Source: Clostridia bacterium
GTDB taxonomy: Bacteria > Bacillota > Clostridia > Christensenellales > Aristaeellaceae
Assembly: GCA_017519405.1 (NCBI GenBank)
Contig: JAFWSH010000007.1
Coordinates: 1-64,000, forward strand
Length of the DNA: 64,000 bases
Reading direction: 5' to 3'
Shown: positions 16,560 through 24,434 of the stretch, one piece after another
Position numbering within the stretch: the stretch's first letter is position 1
How the letters are laid out: each line of letters starts with the position of its first letter
Translations under genes and position numbers: made by a program
Notes under the pieces: generated by a model
Told to the model about the DNA's origin: nothing
Seen by the model: the letters and a program-made list of their open reading frames with translations, nothing else
The model's database searches: none

Positions 16560-17102
16560 ATGAAGCAGCCCCTTGAATCCCTGGTCATCCGGGACGCCGC
16601 GCCCGGGGATGCCCGGCAGATCGCGGAGATCCTCGTGGAGGACTGGCAGACCGCCTACCGGGGGATCATCGACAGCGCCTATCTGGACGCCATGGACGTG
16701 GAGGAGCGGTATAGGCGGGAAGTACAGCGATACCGGCAGTATGTGGTGGCCTCCGCCGGCGGGGAGGTCCTGGGCTTCGCATGGAACGAGCTGACCGGCG
16801 ACGGGGCGGCAGACTGCGAAATCGTCGCGCTGTATGTGCGGTATGCCAGGCGGCACTGCGGCGTCGGGAAGGCCCTCTTCCAGCATGCGCTGGAGACGTT
16901 CCGGGCAGCCGGCAGGAAGCGCATGATCGTGTGGTGCCTCAGGGGGAACGCCGAGGCCAGGCGGTTCTATGAGCGGATGGGCGGGGAGCTGTATCAGACC
17001 GGGACCCACCCATGGGGTGACCGGGCGTATGAGATGGTGTCCTACCTCTATCATCTGGACGGAGGGGAAAATGGTCAGCTTGCGGCAATTTACCGAACAT
17101 GA
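16560..17102 (+). CDS. GNAT family N-acetyltransferase
   Basis: 180 aa with the acetyl-CoA fold: N-terminal IRDAAPGDARQIAEILVEDWQTAYRGI, central strand IVALYVRYARRHCGVGKALFQHAL (variant of the Q/RxxGxG/A acetyl-CoA loop), and LRGNAEARRFYERMG near the end. Good ribosome site (AAGGAGGAA). It resembles the RimI-like group; the acceptor is unknown. Its last 32 bases overlap the next gene in another frame. Confidence 0.87.
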   Translation: MKQPLESLVIRDAAPGDARQIAEILVEDWQTAYRGIIDSAYLDAMDVEERYRREVQRYRQYVVASAGGEVLGFAWNELTGDGAADCEIVALYVRYARRHCGVGKALFQHALETFRAAGRKRMIVWCLRGNAEARRFYERMGGELYQTGTHPWGDRAYEMVSYLYHLDGGENGQLAAIYRT

Positions 17103-17517
17103 TGCAGCCGTCATCCGGGAAAAGTGGATGTTCACCGCTTCCACAGAGGAAATCTGCCGGATGATCAAAGAATGGAAATCACGGACTTTTGAGGGCAAGT
17201 ATTTTGAAATGGTGGCATTGACGGCGAATGATGCCGTGGTGGGCTGCGTCTCCCTGTATGGAAAAACGGCGGGAATCGCATCCGTAGGCGTGGAAGTTTT
17301 TGCCGGCGAAAGAGGCAAGGGATATGCCGCAGAAGGCGTCAGGCTGATGCTTGAAAACGCGAAGCGGCTGGGCTATCGGATCATCCAGGACCAGGTGAGC
17401 GCGGACAACGCAGCCAGCATCGCCCTACACAAAAAGCTGGGGTTTGAGACCGACGGTTATCTCTATGTTAACGCCAGGAATCGCCAGGTACTCCTCTTTC
17501 TGCTCTGTCTGTCATAA
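17071..17517 (+). CDS. GNAT family N-acetyltransferase
   Basis: 148 aa. Begins inside the end of the preceding GNAT gene, where GGAGGGGAA (17061-17069) precedes ATG 17071. Fold signatures: VGVEVFAGERGKGYAAEGVRLMLENAKRLG (acetyl-CoA loop) and ADNAASIALHKKLGFETDGY, as in RimJ/RimL-like enzymes. Two adjacent, different GNATs with overlapping ends suggest a coupled pair rather than a recent duplication. Its GC is lower than that of its neighbours, a weak sign of separate origin. Substrate unknown. Confidence 0.83.
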   Translation: MVSLRQFTEHDAAVIREKWMFTASTEEICRMIKEWKSRTFEGKYFEMVALTANDAVVGCVSLYGKTAGIASVGVEVFAGERGKGYAAEGVRLMLENAKRLGYRIIQDQVSADNAASIALHKKLGFETDGYLYVNARNRQVLLFLLCLS

Positions 17518-17598
17518 CGGCCCGGCATGCGATCTGCACCTTCGGTCTCCAGCCGTTCTTTTCCGTTCTTTTTTCTTTATCGTTTTCCCCATCCGCGC

Positions 17599-17627
17599 TT
17601 GCGAAATACAGACTTGCGCATTATACT
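17599..17627 (+). promoter_or_regulatory. Promoter of the Ig-like repeat protein gene
   Basis: TTGCGA (17599-17604), 17 bp, TATACT (17622-17627), 69 bp before the start. The pyrimidine-rich stretch 17550-17590 contains CCGTTCTT twice, 10 bp apart, but not in the LytTR operator geometry. Confidence 0.5.
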
Positions 17628-17695
17628 GCGGAAGGGGAAGAAAACCCCGGGCTCATCCGTTTTTATGATGAATCACCCATAATGGAGGGATCAAC

Positions 17696-20296
17696 ATGCG
17701 AAACAAGATACTGGCGGTGCTCCTGTGCATGGCCCTGTGCCTGCTGGGGGCCGCCGCGCTGGCAGACGGGGATTTCCAGTTTGCGGCGAACCGTTATCAG
17801 GTTTTTGAGGGGCAGACCCTGCAGCTGGAACTGCTGCGCCAGGGGGACGCGGCCTCTGCCGCCGACCTGACGTTCACCTCGTCCAACCAGAAGCTGGCGA
17901 CAGTGGATGAAAACGGCCTGGTGACTGCCCGGAGCAAGGGCACAGTGACCATCACGGCGGCGGTCACCGTGGGCAGCCGGAAGGTCACGGCCCGGACCAC
18001 GGTGAACGTTCAGCGGCCGGTGACGGAGCTGCAGTTCAACGAAGAGAAGCTGGGCCTGCTGGCGCCGGACGATCCGGCCCTGGCGGGCCTGCTGACCCTG
18101 GAGAGCGAGCTGCCGGTGCTGGTGCTGCCGGTGGGCCGGACCACCAGCCTGCCGCTGACGGTGGTGCCCCGGGACGCGGACAACCGCGGCGTCACCCTCA
18201 GCGCAGAGGATGAGACGCTCTTCAAGCGGATGACAGCCCATGGCTATCAGCTGCAGCCGGACCGGGTGGGGGAGACCATCCTGACCGTCGCCTCCGTGTC
18301 CAACCCCGAAGTCGCGCTGCAGTACCATGTGCTGCTGGCCCAGCCGGCCAGGAAGGTGACGGTCACCCTCTCCCAGGCGGATGTGGTGGTGGGCCGGTCC
18401 ATCCAGGCCATGGCGGACTTCCAGCCGGAGGACACCACCCTGCGGAAGGTCACCTGGACCACCAGTACCCCGAAGATCCTCTCGGTGGATGAAAACGGCG
18501 TGGTGACCGGCCTGGCCATGGGTACCGGCCGGGTGCGCGCCACCGCCGCGGACGGCTCCGCGGTCTACGGCGAGGCCACCATCCGCGTGGCCCAGCAGCC
18601 CACCGGGGTGGTGATCAAGTCTGGCGGCCGGGAGCTGGCCACCGGCAGCGTGCTGGTGGGCGGCAGCGTGACCCTGCAGGGCAGCGTGCTGCCCCAGAAC
18701 GCCAATGTGAAGACCGTGACCTGGTCCTCCTCCGACGATGCCGTCGCCACCGTCAATGCCAACGGCACGGTGAAGGGCGTGAAGGCGGGCGCCTGCGTCA
18801 TCACCTGCGCCTCCACAGTGGATGAGGCCATCTTCGCCAGCATCCCCATGGTGGTGGAGCAGCGGGTCACCGGCATCACCCCCGCCCAGAAGAGCCTGAC
18901 GCTGAATGTGAACGAGACGGCGGCCATCCGCTGGGAGACCGCCCCCTACGACGCCACCAACCCCGCCGTGACCCTCACCAGCAGCAACAAAAAAGTGGCC
19001 ACGGTGGATGAGACCGGCACGGTGCAGGCCCTCAGCCGGGGTACTACCCAGATCACCATCAAGGCGGCGGACGGCTCCAACAAGTCCGCCACGGTGAGCG
19101 TGACGGTGAACCAGCCCCCCACGGGCGTGACCATCAAGGGCGGCGACTCGGTGCTGGTGGGCCATTCCATGACGCTGCAGGGCGTGGTGGAGCCCTCCAA
19201 CGCCAACGTGAAGACCGTGACCTGGACTTCCTCCGACCCGCGGGTGGCCACCGTCAGCACCGGCGGCCGGGTCACCGGCGTGAAGGCTGGCATCTGCGTC
19301 ATCACCTGCACCAGCACGGAAGATCCGGCGATCTTCAACAGCAAGCCCGTGACGGTGATCCAGCGGGTGACGAAGATTGAGTACACCGTGCCCGCCATGA
19401 CCCTGAACGTGGGGGAGACGGGCCTCCTGTCCTGGACGGTGGCGCCCGAGGATGCCACGGACAAGACGGTGACCCTCTCCACGGCCAACAAAAACGTGGC
19501 TACCGTGGACCAGGACGGCACCGTGCACGCAGTGAAGCGCGGTGAGACCTACATCACCGTGAAGGCCAACGACGGCTCCAACCGCTCCGCCAAGATCAAG
19601 GTCACGGTGCTGCAGCCGGTCTACGGCGTGCACATGCGCAACGACACCATCACCGTGGGCGTGGGGGAGACGGTGACCGCCCGGGCCGAGCTGGAGCCCA
19701 GCGACGCCAGCAACCGCAACATGACCTGGTCCATCGCGGACACCTCCCTGGCCACGGTGAAGGGCACCAACAACCTGCCCAGGGTCTTCGGCATCGCTTG
19801 GGGCACCACCACCCTCACCGGCTTCACCGAGGACGGCGGCTACATGGCCCAGTGCACCGTCAAGGTGGGCCGCAACGAGCAGGCGCTGAAGATCCTGAAG
19901 GTGGCTGTGGAGAACAACCGGATCCGCCTCCTGGTGCACAATGAGAGCAACATGAACATCACCCGGTTCTATTTCAGGGTGGAGTGCTTCAACAACAACG
20001 ACGACCACATGGTGGTGGCCTACGGCGGAGCCGACAGCTTCACCGGCTACTACATGGACACCCTCTATGAGGGGGAGAACACCGTCCATGGCCGCTTCCA
20101 CTTCGACGACTATCTCCAGCCCGATGAGGAGATCGGCCGGGTGGTCTTCACCATCACCGGCTACCGCTGCGACGACGGCTTCTCCTTCTCCTACAGGCCG
20201 GAGCAGATGCCGAAGGTGGAGTACAAGGGTCCCAACTGGACGGAGCCCCAGCAGCCCTCCGAGGACGACCCCATTGTGGAGACGGAGAATCCCTGA
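17696..20296 (+). CDS. Secreted multi-domain Ig-like (BIG_2) protein
   Basis: 866 aa. Signal peptide residues 1-22 (LLGAAALADG). About eight consecutive Ig-like domains of the bacterial BIG_2 type fill residues 25-720, most with the signature TVTWxSSDxxVATVxxxGxVxGVKAG. Domains 4-5 and 6-7 are more alike than adjacent ones, so a two-domain unit was duplicated. Domain 2 is divergent. The last 140 residues form another beta-rich domain (VAVENNRIRLLVHNESNMNI). No LPXTG, transmembrane tail or SLH domain is visible, so it is probably released or held non-covalently. Likely adhesin or carbohydrate-interacting surface protein; function not proven by sequence. Confidence 0.88.
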   Translation: MRNKILAVLLCMALCLLGAAALADGDFQFAANRYQVFEGQTLQLELLRQGDAASAADLTFTSSNQKLATVDENGLVTARSKGTVTITAAVTVGSRKVTARTTVNVQRPVTELQFNEEKLGLLAPDDPALAGLLTLESELPVLVLPVGRTTSLPLTVVPRDADNRGVTLSAEDETLFKRMTAHGYQLQPDRVGETILTVASVSNPEVALQYHVLLAQPARKVTVTLSQADVVVGRSIQAMADFQPEDTTLRKVTWTTSTPKILSVDENGVVTGLAMGTGRVRATAADGSAVYGEATIRVAQQPTGVVIKSGGRELATGSVLVGGSVTLQGSVLPQNANVKTVTWSSSDDAVATVNANGTVKGVKAGACVITCASTVDEAIFASIPMVVEQRVTGITPAQKSLTLNVNETAAIRWETAPYDATNPAVTLTSSNKKVATVDETGTVQALSRGTTQITIKAADGSNKSATVSVTVNQPPTGVTIKGGDSVLVGHSMTLQGVVEPSNANVKTVTWTSSDPRVATVSTGGRVTGVKAGICVITCTSTEDPAIFNSKPVTVIQRVTKIEYTVPAMTLNVGETGLLSWTVAPEDATDKTVTLSTANKNVATVDQDGTVHAVKRGETYITVKANDGSNRSAKIKVTVLQPVYGVHMRNDTITVGVGETVTARAELEPSDASNRNMTWSIADTSLATVKGTNNLPRVFGIAWGTTTLTGFTEDGGYMAQCTVKVGRNEQALKILKVAVENNRIRLLVHNESNMNITRFYFRVECFNNNDDHMVVAYGGADSFTGYYMDTLYEGENTVHGRFHFDDYLQPDEEIGRVVFTITGYRCDDGFSFSYRPEQMPKVEYKGPNWTEPQQPSEDDPIVETENP

Positions 20297-20310
20297 CCCC
20301 CTTCAACCCG

Positions 20311-20345
20311 ACCGCGGCGGCGCAGCCCGCCGCGGTTTTCTTTTC
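20311..20345 (+). terminator. Terminator of the Ig-like protein gene
   Basis: Perfect 9-bp stem ACCGCGGCG/CGCCGCGGT (20311-20319 with 20328-20336) followed by TTTTCTTTT. Confidence 0.85.
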
Positions 20346-20353
20346 CGTTCCCC

Positions 20354-20382
20354 TCCCTTCCGGCGGAAAGATGTGCTATACT
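20354..20382 (+). promoter_or_regulatory. Extended -10 promoter of radA
   Basis: TATACT (20377-20382) preceded by GTGC; the -35 position (20354-20359, TCCCTT) is poor, so recognition probably depends on the extended -10. Confidence 0.5.
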
Positions 20383-20418
20383 GTCGGCGGGTATACTGTA
20401 CAGACAGGAGGATGGCCC

Positions 20419-21801
20419 GTGGCGAAGGAGAAAACGGTTTACGCGTGCACGGCATGCGGGTATGAGACCCCCCGGTGGGCAGGGCGCTGCCCGGGCTGCG
20501 GCGCGTGGAATACCATGGAGGAGACGCTGGCGGCAGCGGCCGCCGGCCCGGCCAAGGCGCCGAAGCAGCGTCCGGGCACCGGTGCCGAACCCCGGCCCAT
20601 CACGGAGATCCCGGAGGATGACACCCTGCGGCTCTCCACCGGCATTGAGGAGCTGAACCGGGTGCTGGGGGGCGGCATTGTGGAGGGCAGCCTGGTGCTC
20701 CTGGGGGGTGACCCCGGCATCGGCAAGAGCACGCTGCTGATCCAGGTCTGCGCCAACCTGTGCCGGGCAGGTCACCGGGTGCTCTACGTCAGCGGCGAGG
20801 AGAGCGCCAGGCAGATCAAGCTCCGGGCAGCCCGCCTGGGCATCCGGGAAAAGGAACTCTATGTGCTGGCGGAGAACGCCATGGACAACATCGAGAAGCA
20901 TATGCGGGAGCTGGCTCCGGATATGATGGTGGTGGACTCCATCCAGACCATGTACCGGCCGGAGCTGGCCTCGGCCCCCGGCTCGGTGAGCCAGATCCGG
21001 GAGTCCACCAGCCTGCTGCTGCGCCTGGCCAAGGAGAGCGGCACCGCGGTCTTCCTGGTGGGGCATGTCACCAAGGAGGGCGCCATCGCGGGCCCCCGGA
21101 TGCTGGAACACATGGTGGACGTGGTGCTCTACTTCGAGGGGGACCGGCAGCAGGAGTACCGCCTGCTCCGGGCGGTGAAGAACCGCTTCGGCTCCGTCAA
21201 TGAGCTGGGCGTGTTCCAGATGACGGAGAAGGGCATGCAGGTGGTGGCCAACCCCTCCGAGCAGCTGCTGTCCCACCGGGCGAAGGGCGCCAGCGGCTCG
21301 GTGGTGTTCTGCGGGCTGGAGGGGACACGGCCGCTGCTGTGCGATGTGCAGGCCCTGGCCTCCCAGAGCTGGTTCGGCACGCCCCGGAGGACGGTGGAGG
21401 GCGCCGACAGCAGCCGGGTGGCACTGCTGCTGGCGGTGCTGGAGAAGCGCGCCGGGCTGAAAACCTACAACCAGGACGTCTACATCAATGTGGCCGGCGG
21501 GCTGGAGCTCTCCGAGCCTGCGGCGGATCTGGCCCTCTGTATGGCGGTGGCCTCCTCCCTCCGGGACGAGGCGGTGCCGGCAGATGTGGCGGTGGTGGGG
21601 GAGATTGGCCTGGCGGGGGAGATCCGGGCCATTCCCCAGTGTGAGCGGCGGGTGGCGGAGTGCCAGCGGCTGGGCTTCACCACCGTGCTGCTGCCCAAGG
21701 AAAACGCCCGCCGCATGAAGGCGCCGGAGGGACTGCGGCTGCTGGGGGTGGATACGGTGATGCAGGCCATCGCCGTGCTCTTTTGCGGAAAGACCCGATG
21801 A
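20419..21801 (+). CDS. radA: DNA repair protein RadA
   Basis: 460 aa, usual length. GTG 20419 is chosen since ACAGGAGG sits 8 bp upstream and no ATG precedes the zinc finger. In order: Cys4 zinc finger (YACTACGYETPRWAGRCPGCG), RecA-like ATPase with Walker A GGDPGIGKST, the RadA signature VKNRFGSVNELGVF, and a C-terminal Lon-protease-like domain (about 290-455; DVYINVAGGLELSEPAADLA). RadA promotes branch migration in recombinational repair. It stands alone with its own promoter and terminator. Confidence 0.97.
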   Translation: MAKEKTVYACTACGYETPRWAGRCPGCGAWNTMEETLAAAAAGPAKAPKQRPGTGAEPRPITEIPEDDTLRLSTGIEELNRVLGGGIVEGSLVLLGGDPGIGKSTLLIQVCANLCRAGHRVLYVSGEESARQIKLRAARLGIREKELYVLAENAMDNIEKHMRELAPDMMVVDSIQTMYRPELASAPGSVSQIRESTSLLLRLAKESGTAVFLVGHVTKEGAIAGPRMLEHMVDVVLYFEGDRQQEYRLLRAVKNRFGSVNELGVFQMTEKGMQVVANPSEQLLSHRAKGASGSVVFCGLEGTRPLLCDVQALASQSWFGTPRRTVEGADSSRVALLLAVLEKRAGLKTYNQDVYINVAGGLELSEPAADLALCMAVASSLRDEAVPADVAVVGEIGLAGEIRAIPQCERRVAECQRLGFTTVLLPKENARRMKAPEGLRLLGVDTVMQAIAVLFCGKTR

Positions 21802-21869
21802 ACCGAGACCGGGCTCCGGCGGATCGGTCCGCGCAGGGGACAGCCCGGCGCATACAAAGAATGACAAGG

Positions 21870-21897
21870 CGCCCGGCCGGGAACGGCCGGGTGTTTT
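21870..21897 (+). terminator. Terminator after radA
   Basis: Stem CCCGGCC/GGCCGGG (21872-21878 with 21885-21891) extended by two pairs, 6-nt loop, then TTTT. Confidence 0.75.
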
Positions 21898-21985
21898 CAA
21901 TCCGCATGCCGGAGCCCATTGCATCGAAAAAGCCGGGCATGGCTGTTCCATGTCGCGGCTGTTTTGTTTCGCTCTCTGACGGAGA

Positions 21986-22252
21986 TCAGCAGGCGGTAAA
22001 GCCCGACTCGTCCTCCACCACAGGGATGCTCTGCCTTTCTGTGCGGGTGATCTCCACCCAGGGTCCGGCGGCGATGGCCTCCAATACCTGCTCCACTGCC
22101 CGGGCGCTGCCCTGGATCTCCATGGCCACGCTGCCGTCCCACTCGTTTCTGACCCAGCCGGTGCAGCCGTAGAGGGCTGCCGCATGGCGCGCACGCCAGC
22201 GGAATCCCACCCCCTGCACCGTGCCGAAAAAGCTGATGCGCTGTCGGATCAT
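21986..22252 (-). CDS. acyP: Acylphosphatase
   Basis: 88 aa, normal size. The active site is visible: GTVQGVGFRWRARHAA with the phosphate-binding Arg of GFR, and GWVRNEWDGSVAMEIQG with the catalytic Asn. It hydrolyses acyl phosphates such as acetyl phosphate or 1,3-bisphosphoglycerate in the cytoplasm. It is the last gene of a minus-strand run (ABC ATPase, permease, CAT-like, acyP), 21 bp after the CAT-like gene, which suggests co-transcription but no clear functional link. Confidence 0.93.
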   Translation of the reverse strand: MIRQRISFFGTVQGVGFRWRARHAAALYGCTGWVRNEWDGSVAMEIQGSARAVEQVLEAIAAGPWVEITRTERQSIPVVEDESGFTAC

Positions 22253-22273
22253 GGCCCTTCCTTTCGGAGAGAC

Positions 22274-22939
22274 TCAGCCCTGCATGGTTTCCGGGTGCTG
22301 CACAAAGCCGGTGAGCCCCTCGTAGAATGCCGCCATATGCACCCCATCCGCCAGGGCGTGGTGGACCAGCAGGGAGACCGGCATTATCAGGCAGCCGGCG
22401 GCGTCCTCCTCGTACCGGCCCCAGGTGATGCGGGGATTGGACTCATCGCCGCAGGCCACGGGCTGTACCAGGGCGGTATAGTGCAGCCAGGGCAGGGTGG
22501 AGACAAAATACATGCTCTCCACATCCTCGTCCTCCACCAGGCCCCTTTGGTGCCTGGCCGCCTCCCGGGCCTCCCCGGCTGTGCGGAGATAGTCGGCCAG
22601 GGGCATGTGGTGGCGCAGGGTACAGTAGGTGTAGGTCCCGTCTTCTGCCGCCTCCGTGTGGGAGGTGGGGCACTCGGCGTACTCCACCACCTGATCCCCC
22701 CGGATCCGCCGCCGCAGCTCGGGGATCCGATCCGCCGCCAGGGCTGCCGCGTGGATGAATGCCAGATAGAAGGAACACGGCGTGCGGCGGCAGAAATCCG
22801 CCAGGGCCGTCACGTCCACATTCACCGTCACCCCGGTATAGGGGTAGGGCAGGGAGCGGAAATACGCGAAGTGGGAGTGCCTGGGGGAGGCGGCGATGTC
22901 CACGACCCTGCAGGGGATCGGCTGGCTTTGATGGCTCAT
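22274..22939 (-). CDS. Chloramphenicol acetyltransferase-family protein
   Basis: 221 aa. The start at 22939 excludes an implausible Ser/Trp-rich extension that is antisense of the permease gene. The catalytic signature HHALADGVHM near residue 190 matches the CAT motif HHxxxDG, and the N-terminal part has the CAT-like FAYFRSLPYPYTGVTVNVDVT. The family transfers acetyl groups from acetyl-CoA; chromosomal members of this group in Clostridia often have unknown acceptors. It sits directly behind an ABC exporter, which could hint at modification or export of a small molecule. Resistance to chloramphenicol should not be assumed. Confidence 0.85.
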   Translation of the reverse strand: MSHQSQPIPCRVVDIAASPRHSHFAYFRSLPYPYTGVTVNVDVTALADFCRRTPCSFYLAFIHAAALAADRIPELRRRIRGDQVVEYAECPTSHTEAAEDGTYTYCTLRHHMPLADYLRTAGEAREAARHQRGLVEDEDVESMYFVSTLPWLHYTALVQPVACGDESNPRITWGRYEEDAAGCLIMPVSLLVHHALADGVHMAAFYEGLTGFVQHPETMQG

Positions 22940-22961
22940 GGCTGTGCTTCCTGTCTGTTTC

Positions 22962-24434
22962 TCAGCGCTTGTCTTTGTCGATGAACTCCAGCGCCAGCAT
23001 GGCGAGGAAGGCGAACACCAGGATGAACACCCCCAGCATGACCCAGTTGGAGACCACGTTGTCCGTGGTGCGGGCATAGATCTCCTTCTGGCTGGCGGCT
23101 GCGGTTTTCTGCTGAATCAGCTGCTGCACATTCTCCCGCCCGAACAGGTCCAGGAGATCCCCCACGGTGGCCTTCAGCGTGATGGTCCTGTCCCGCTGGG
23201 CCTGCACGGCCTCGTTGGTGGTGAGGAAATCGGCGATCTGGCCCAGGGTGACCGGCTGGTTCAGCACCTTATCCGACGCGGCCTCCGCCAGCTCCTGCAG
23301 ATGGAGGAAGTCCAGCACCTCGCCCAGGGTGATGGTGGTGCCCATGTCCCGGTCCAGCAGGGGCTGGGCCTCCGGGTCGGCGAGCAGCTCGGTCAGCAGC
23401 ATCTCCAGGGTATACGGCGCCTCCCCCTCCGTACCGGGGACGAGGGTGGTGGCCCGCACGTCCTTCATCTCATCCGCTGTCTGCAGATAGGTCAGCAGCT
23501 GGCGGACCTGGACGGGATGGGTGATCTCCCTGTCCCGGAGATGGAGGTACTCCTCCGCGGCGCTGAGCACCTCCGCCGCCTCGCCCACGGTGTAGGACTT
23601 CACCACTTCCATGTCCCGGCGGTTCTGAATGGCGGGGTTTTTCAGCAGATCCAGCACCTGGCCTACGGTGAAGGTGCCGCCCACCTCGCTGTTCTCCATC
23701 CCGGCGATGGTGTTCCAGCCGGTGACCATGGGCAGCTCGTTATAGCCCGACTGGGCAACCACGGCCCGGATGCCGTAGTTGGAGATGGTGAAGTCGGACA
23801 AGCCCTGGGCCCAGGCGGGCAGGGGGATGATGCCGCCGGAGAACACCAGCTGGAAGATCAGCACAAAGGGCATGACCGTCATGGCGCCGGTGGTGGTGTG
23901 GGAGATGCTGGAGATGAAAAGGCTCAACATGTCTGCGGCATAGGTGATCAGCAGCATGGTGATGCCGATGTCCACCATCATCCAGGGCGTCATGAAGCCC
24001 TTCTCGGGGAACTGCACGCCCAGGATGCCCAGCACATACATGGTCAGCCCCGTCTGCAGCGCGCACAGGAAGAACTGGTAGATCATGTGCGCCGCCACAT
24101 AGGAGGAGATGTGCATGCCGGAGCGGTGCTCCCGCTTGATGATGGCCCGCTCCCGGCACACCGCCTGGATGGAGTTGAAGCACCCGTTCCAGATGGCCAC
24201 GCAGGTCAGGGCGAAGCCGCCGATAAGGCTGCCCTCCATGTTGATGAAGAAGCGCTTGCGGATCACCATGCCCACCAGGGCGGCGATGACCGCGGCCATG
24301 GGCAGCACTTTCCAGTCGCTCTCATTGACGAAGAAACGAAGCTGCTTTCCCAGATAAATCAGGATCTGACTGCCGCGTCCCTTGTGACGCACCCTTCTGG
24401 TGCGGGCGGGCTTTGTCTCATGCATTTCAGCCAT
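22962..24434 (-). CDS. ABC-2 type exporter permease with a repeat-bearing loop
   Basis: 490 aa. The N-terminal part (about 40-235) has five hydrophobic segments and ABCG-like features: RERAIIKREHRSGMHISSYVAAH and GGIIPLPAWAQGLSDF. One last membrane segment lies at 460-485. Between them, residues 253-448 form a large non-membrane region built of seven repeats with a period of 27 residues. The gene overlaps the ATPase gene by 8 bp and has a GGAGGTG site. It should form an exporter with the upstream ATPase; the substrate is unknown. Membrane topology places the repeat region outside the cell if five segments precede it. Confidence 0.87.
   Translation of the reverse strand: MAEMHETKPARTRRVRHKGRGSQILIYLGKQLRFFVNESDWKVLPMAAVIAALVGMVIRKRFFINMEGSLIGGFALTCVAIWNGCFNSIQAVCRERAIIKREHRSGMHISSYVAAHMIYQFFLCALQTGLTMYVLGILGVQFPEKGFMTPWMMVDIGITMLLITYAADMLSLFISSISHTTTGAMTVMPFVLIFQLVFSGGIIPLPAWAQGLSDFTISNYGIRAVVAQSGYNELPMVTGWNTIAGMENSEVGGTFTVGQVLDLLKNPAIQNRRDMEVVKSYTVGEAAEVLSAAEEYLHLRDREITHPVQVRQLLTYLQTADEMKDVRATTLVPGTEGEAPYTLEMLLTELLADPEAQPLLDRDMGTTITLGEVLDFLHLQELAEAASDKVLNQPVTLGQIADFLTTNEAVQAQRDRTITLKATVGDLLDLFGRENVQQLIQQKTAAASQKEIYARTTDNVVSNWVMLGVFILVFAFLAMLALEFIDKDKR
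23091..23678 (-). repeat. Seven protein-level repeats of about 27 residues in the permease loop
   Basis: In the permease, motifs of the form (Y/V/I/A)T(V/L)G(E/Q/D)-hydrophobic-x-(D/E)-x-L recur with the Gly (or its equivalent) at residues 258, 284, 311, 344, 371, 398 and 425: spacings 26, 27, 33, 27, 27, 27. Examples: TVGQVLDLL, TVGEAAEVL, TLGEVLDFL, TLGQIADFL, TVGDLLDLF. The one 33-residue gap contains an inserted GTEGEAP. Predicted secondary structure is helical. Confidence 0.75.

Noticed and set aside
17550-17600. CCGTTCTT repeats upstream of the Ig-like gene as a fourth LytTR operator
   Set aside because: The two copies are 10 bp apart, not 21, and their distance to the -35 does not match the three operators.
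22274-22939. A functional chloramphenicol resistance gene
   Set aside because: Only the family motif is seen; chromosomal CAT-like proteins often have other acceptors and no mobile element or resistance context is present.
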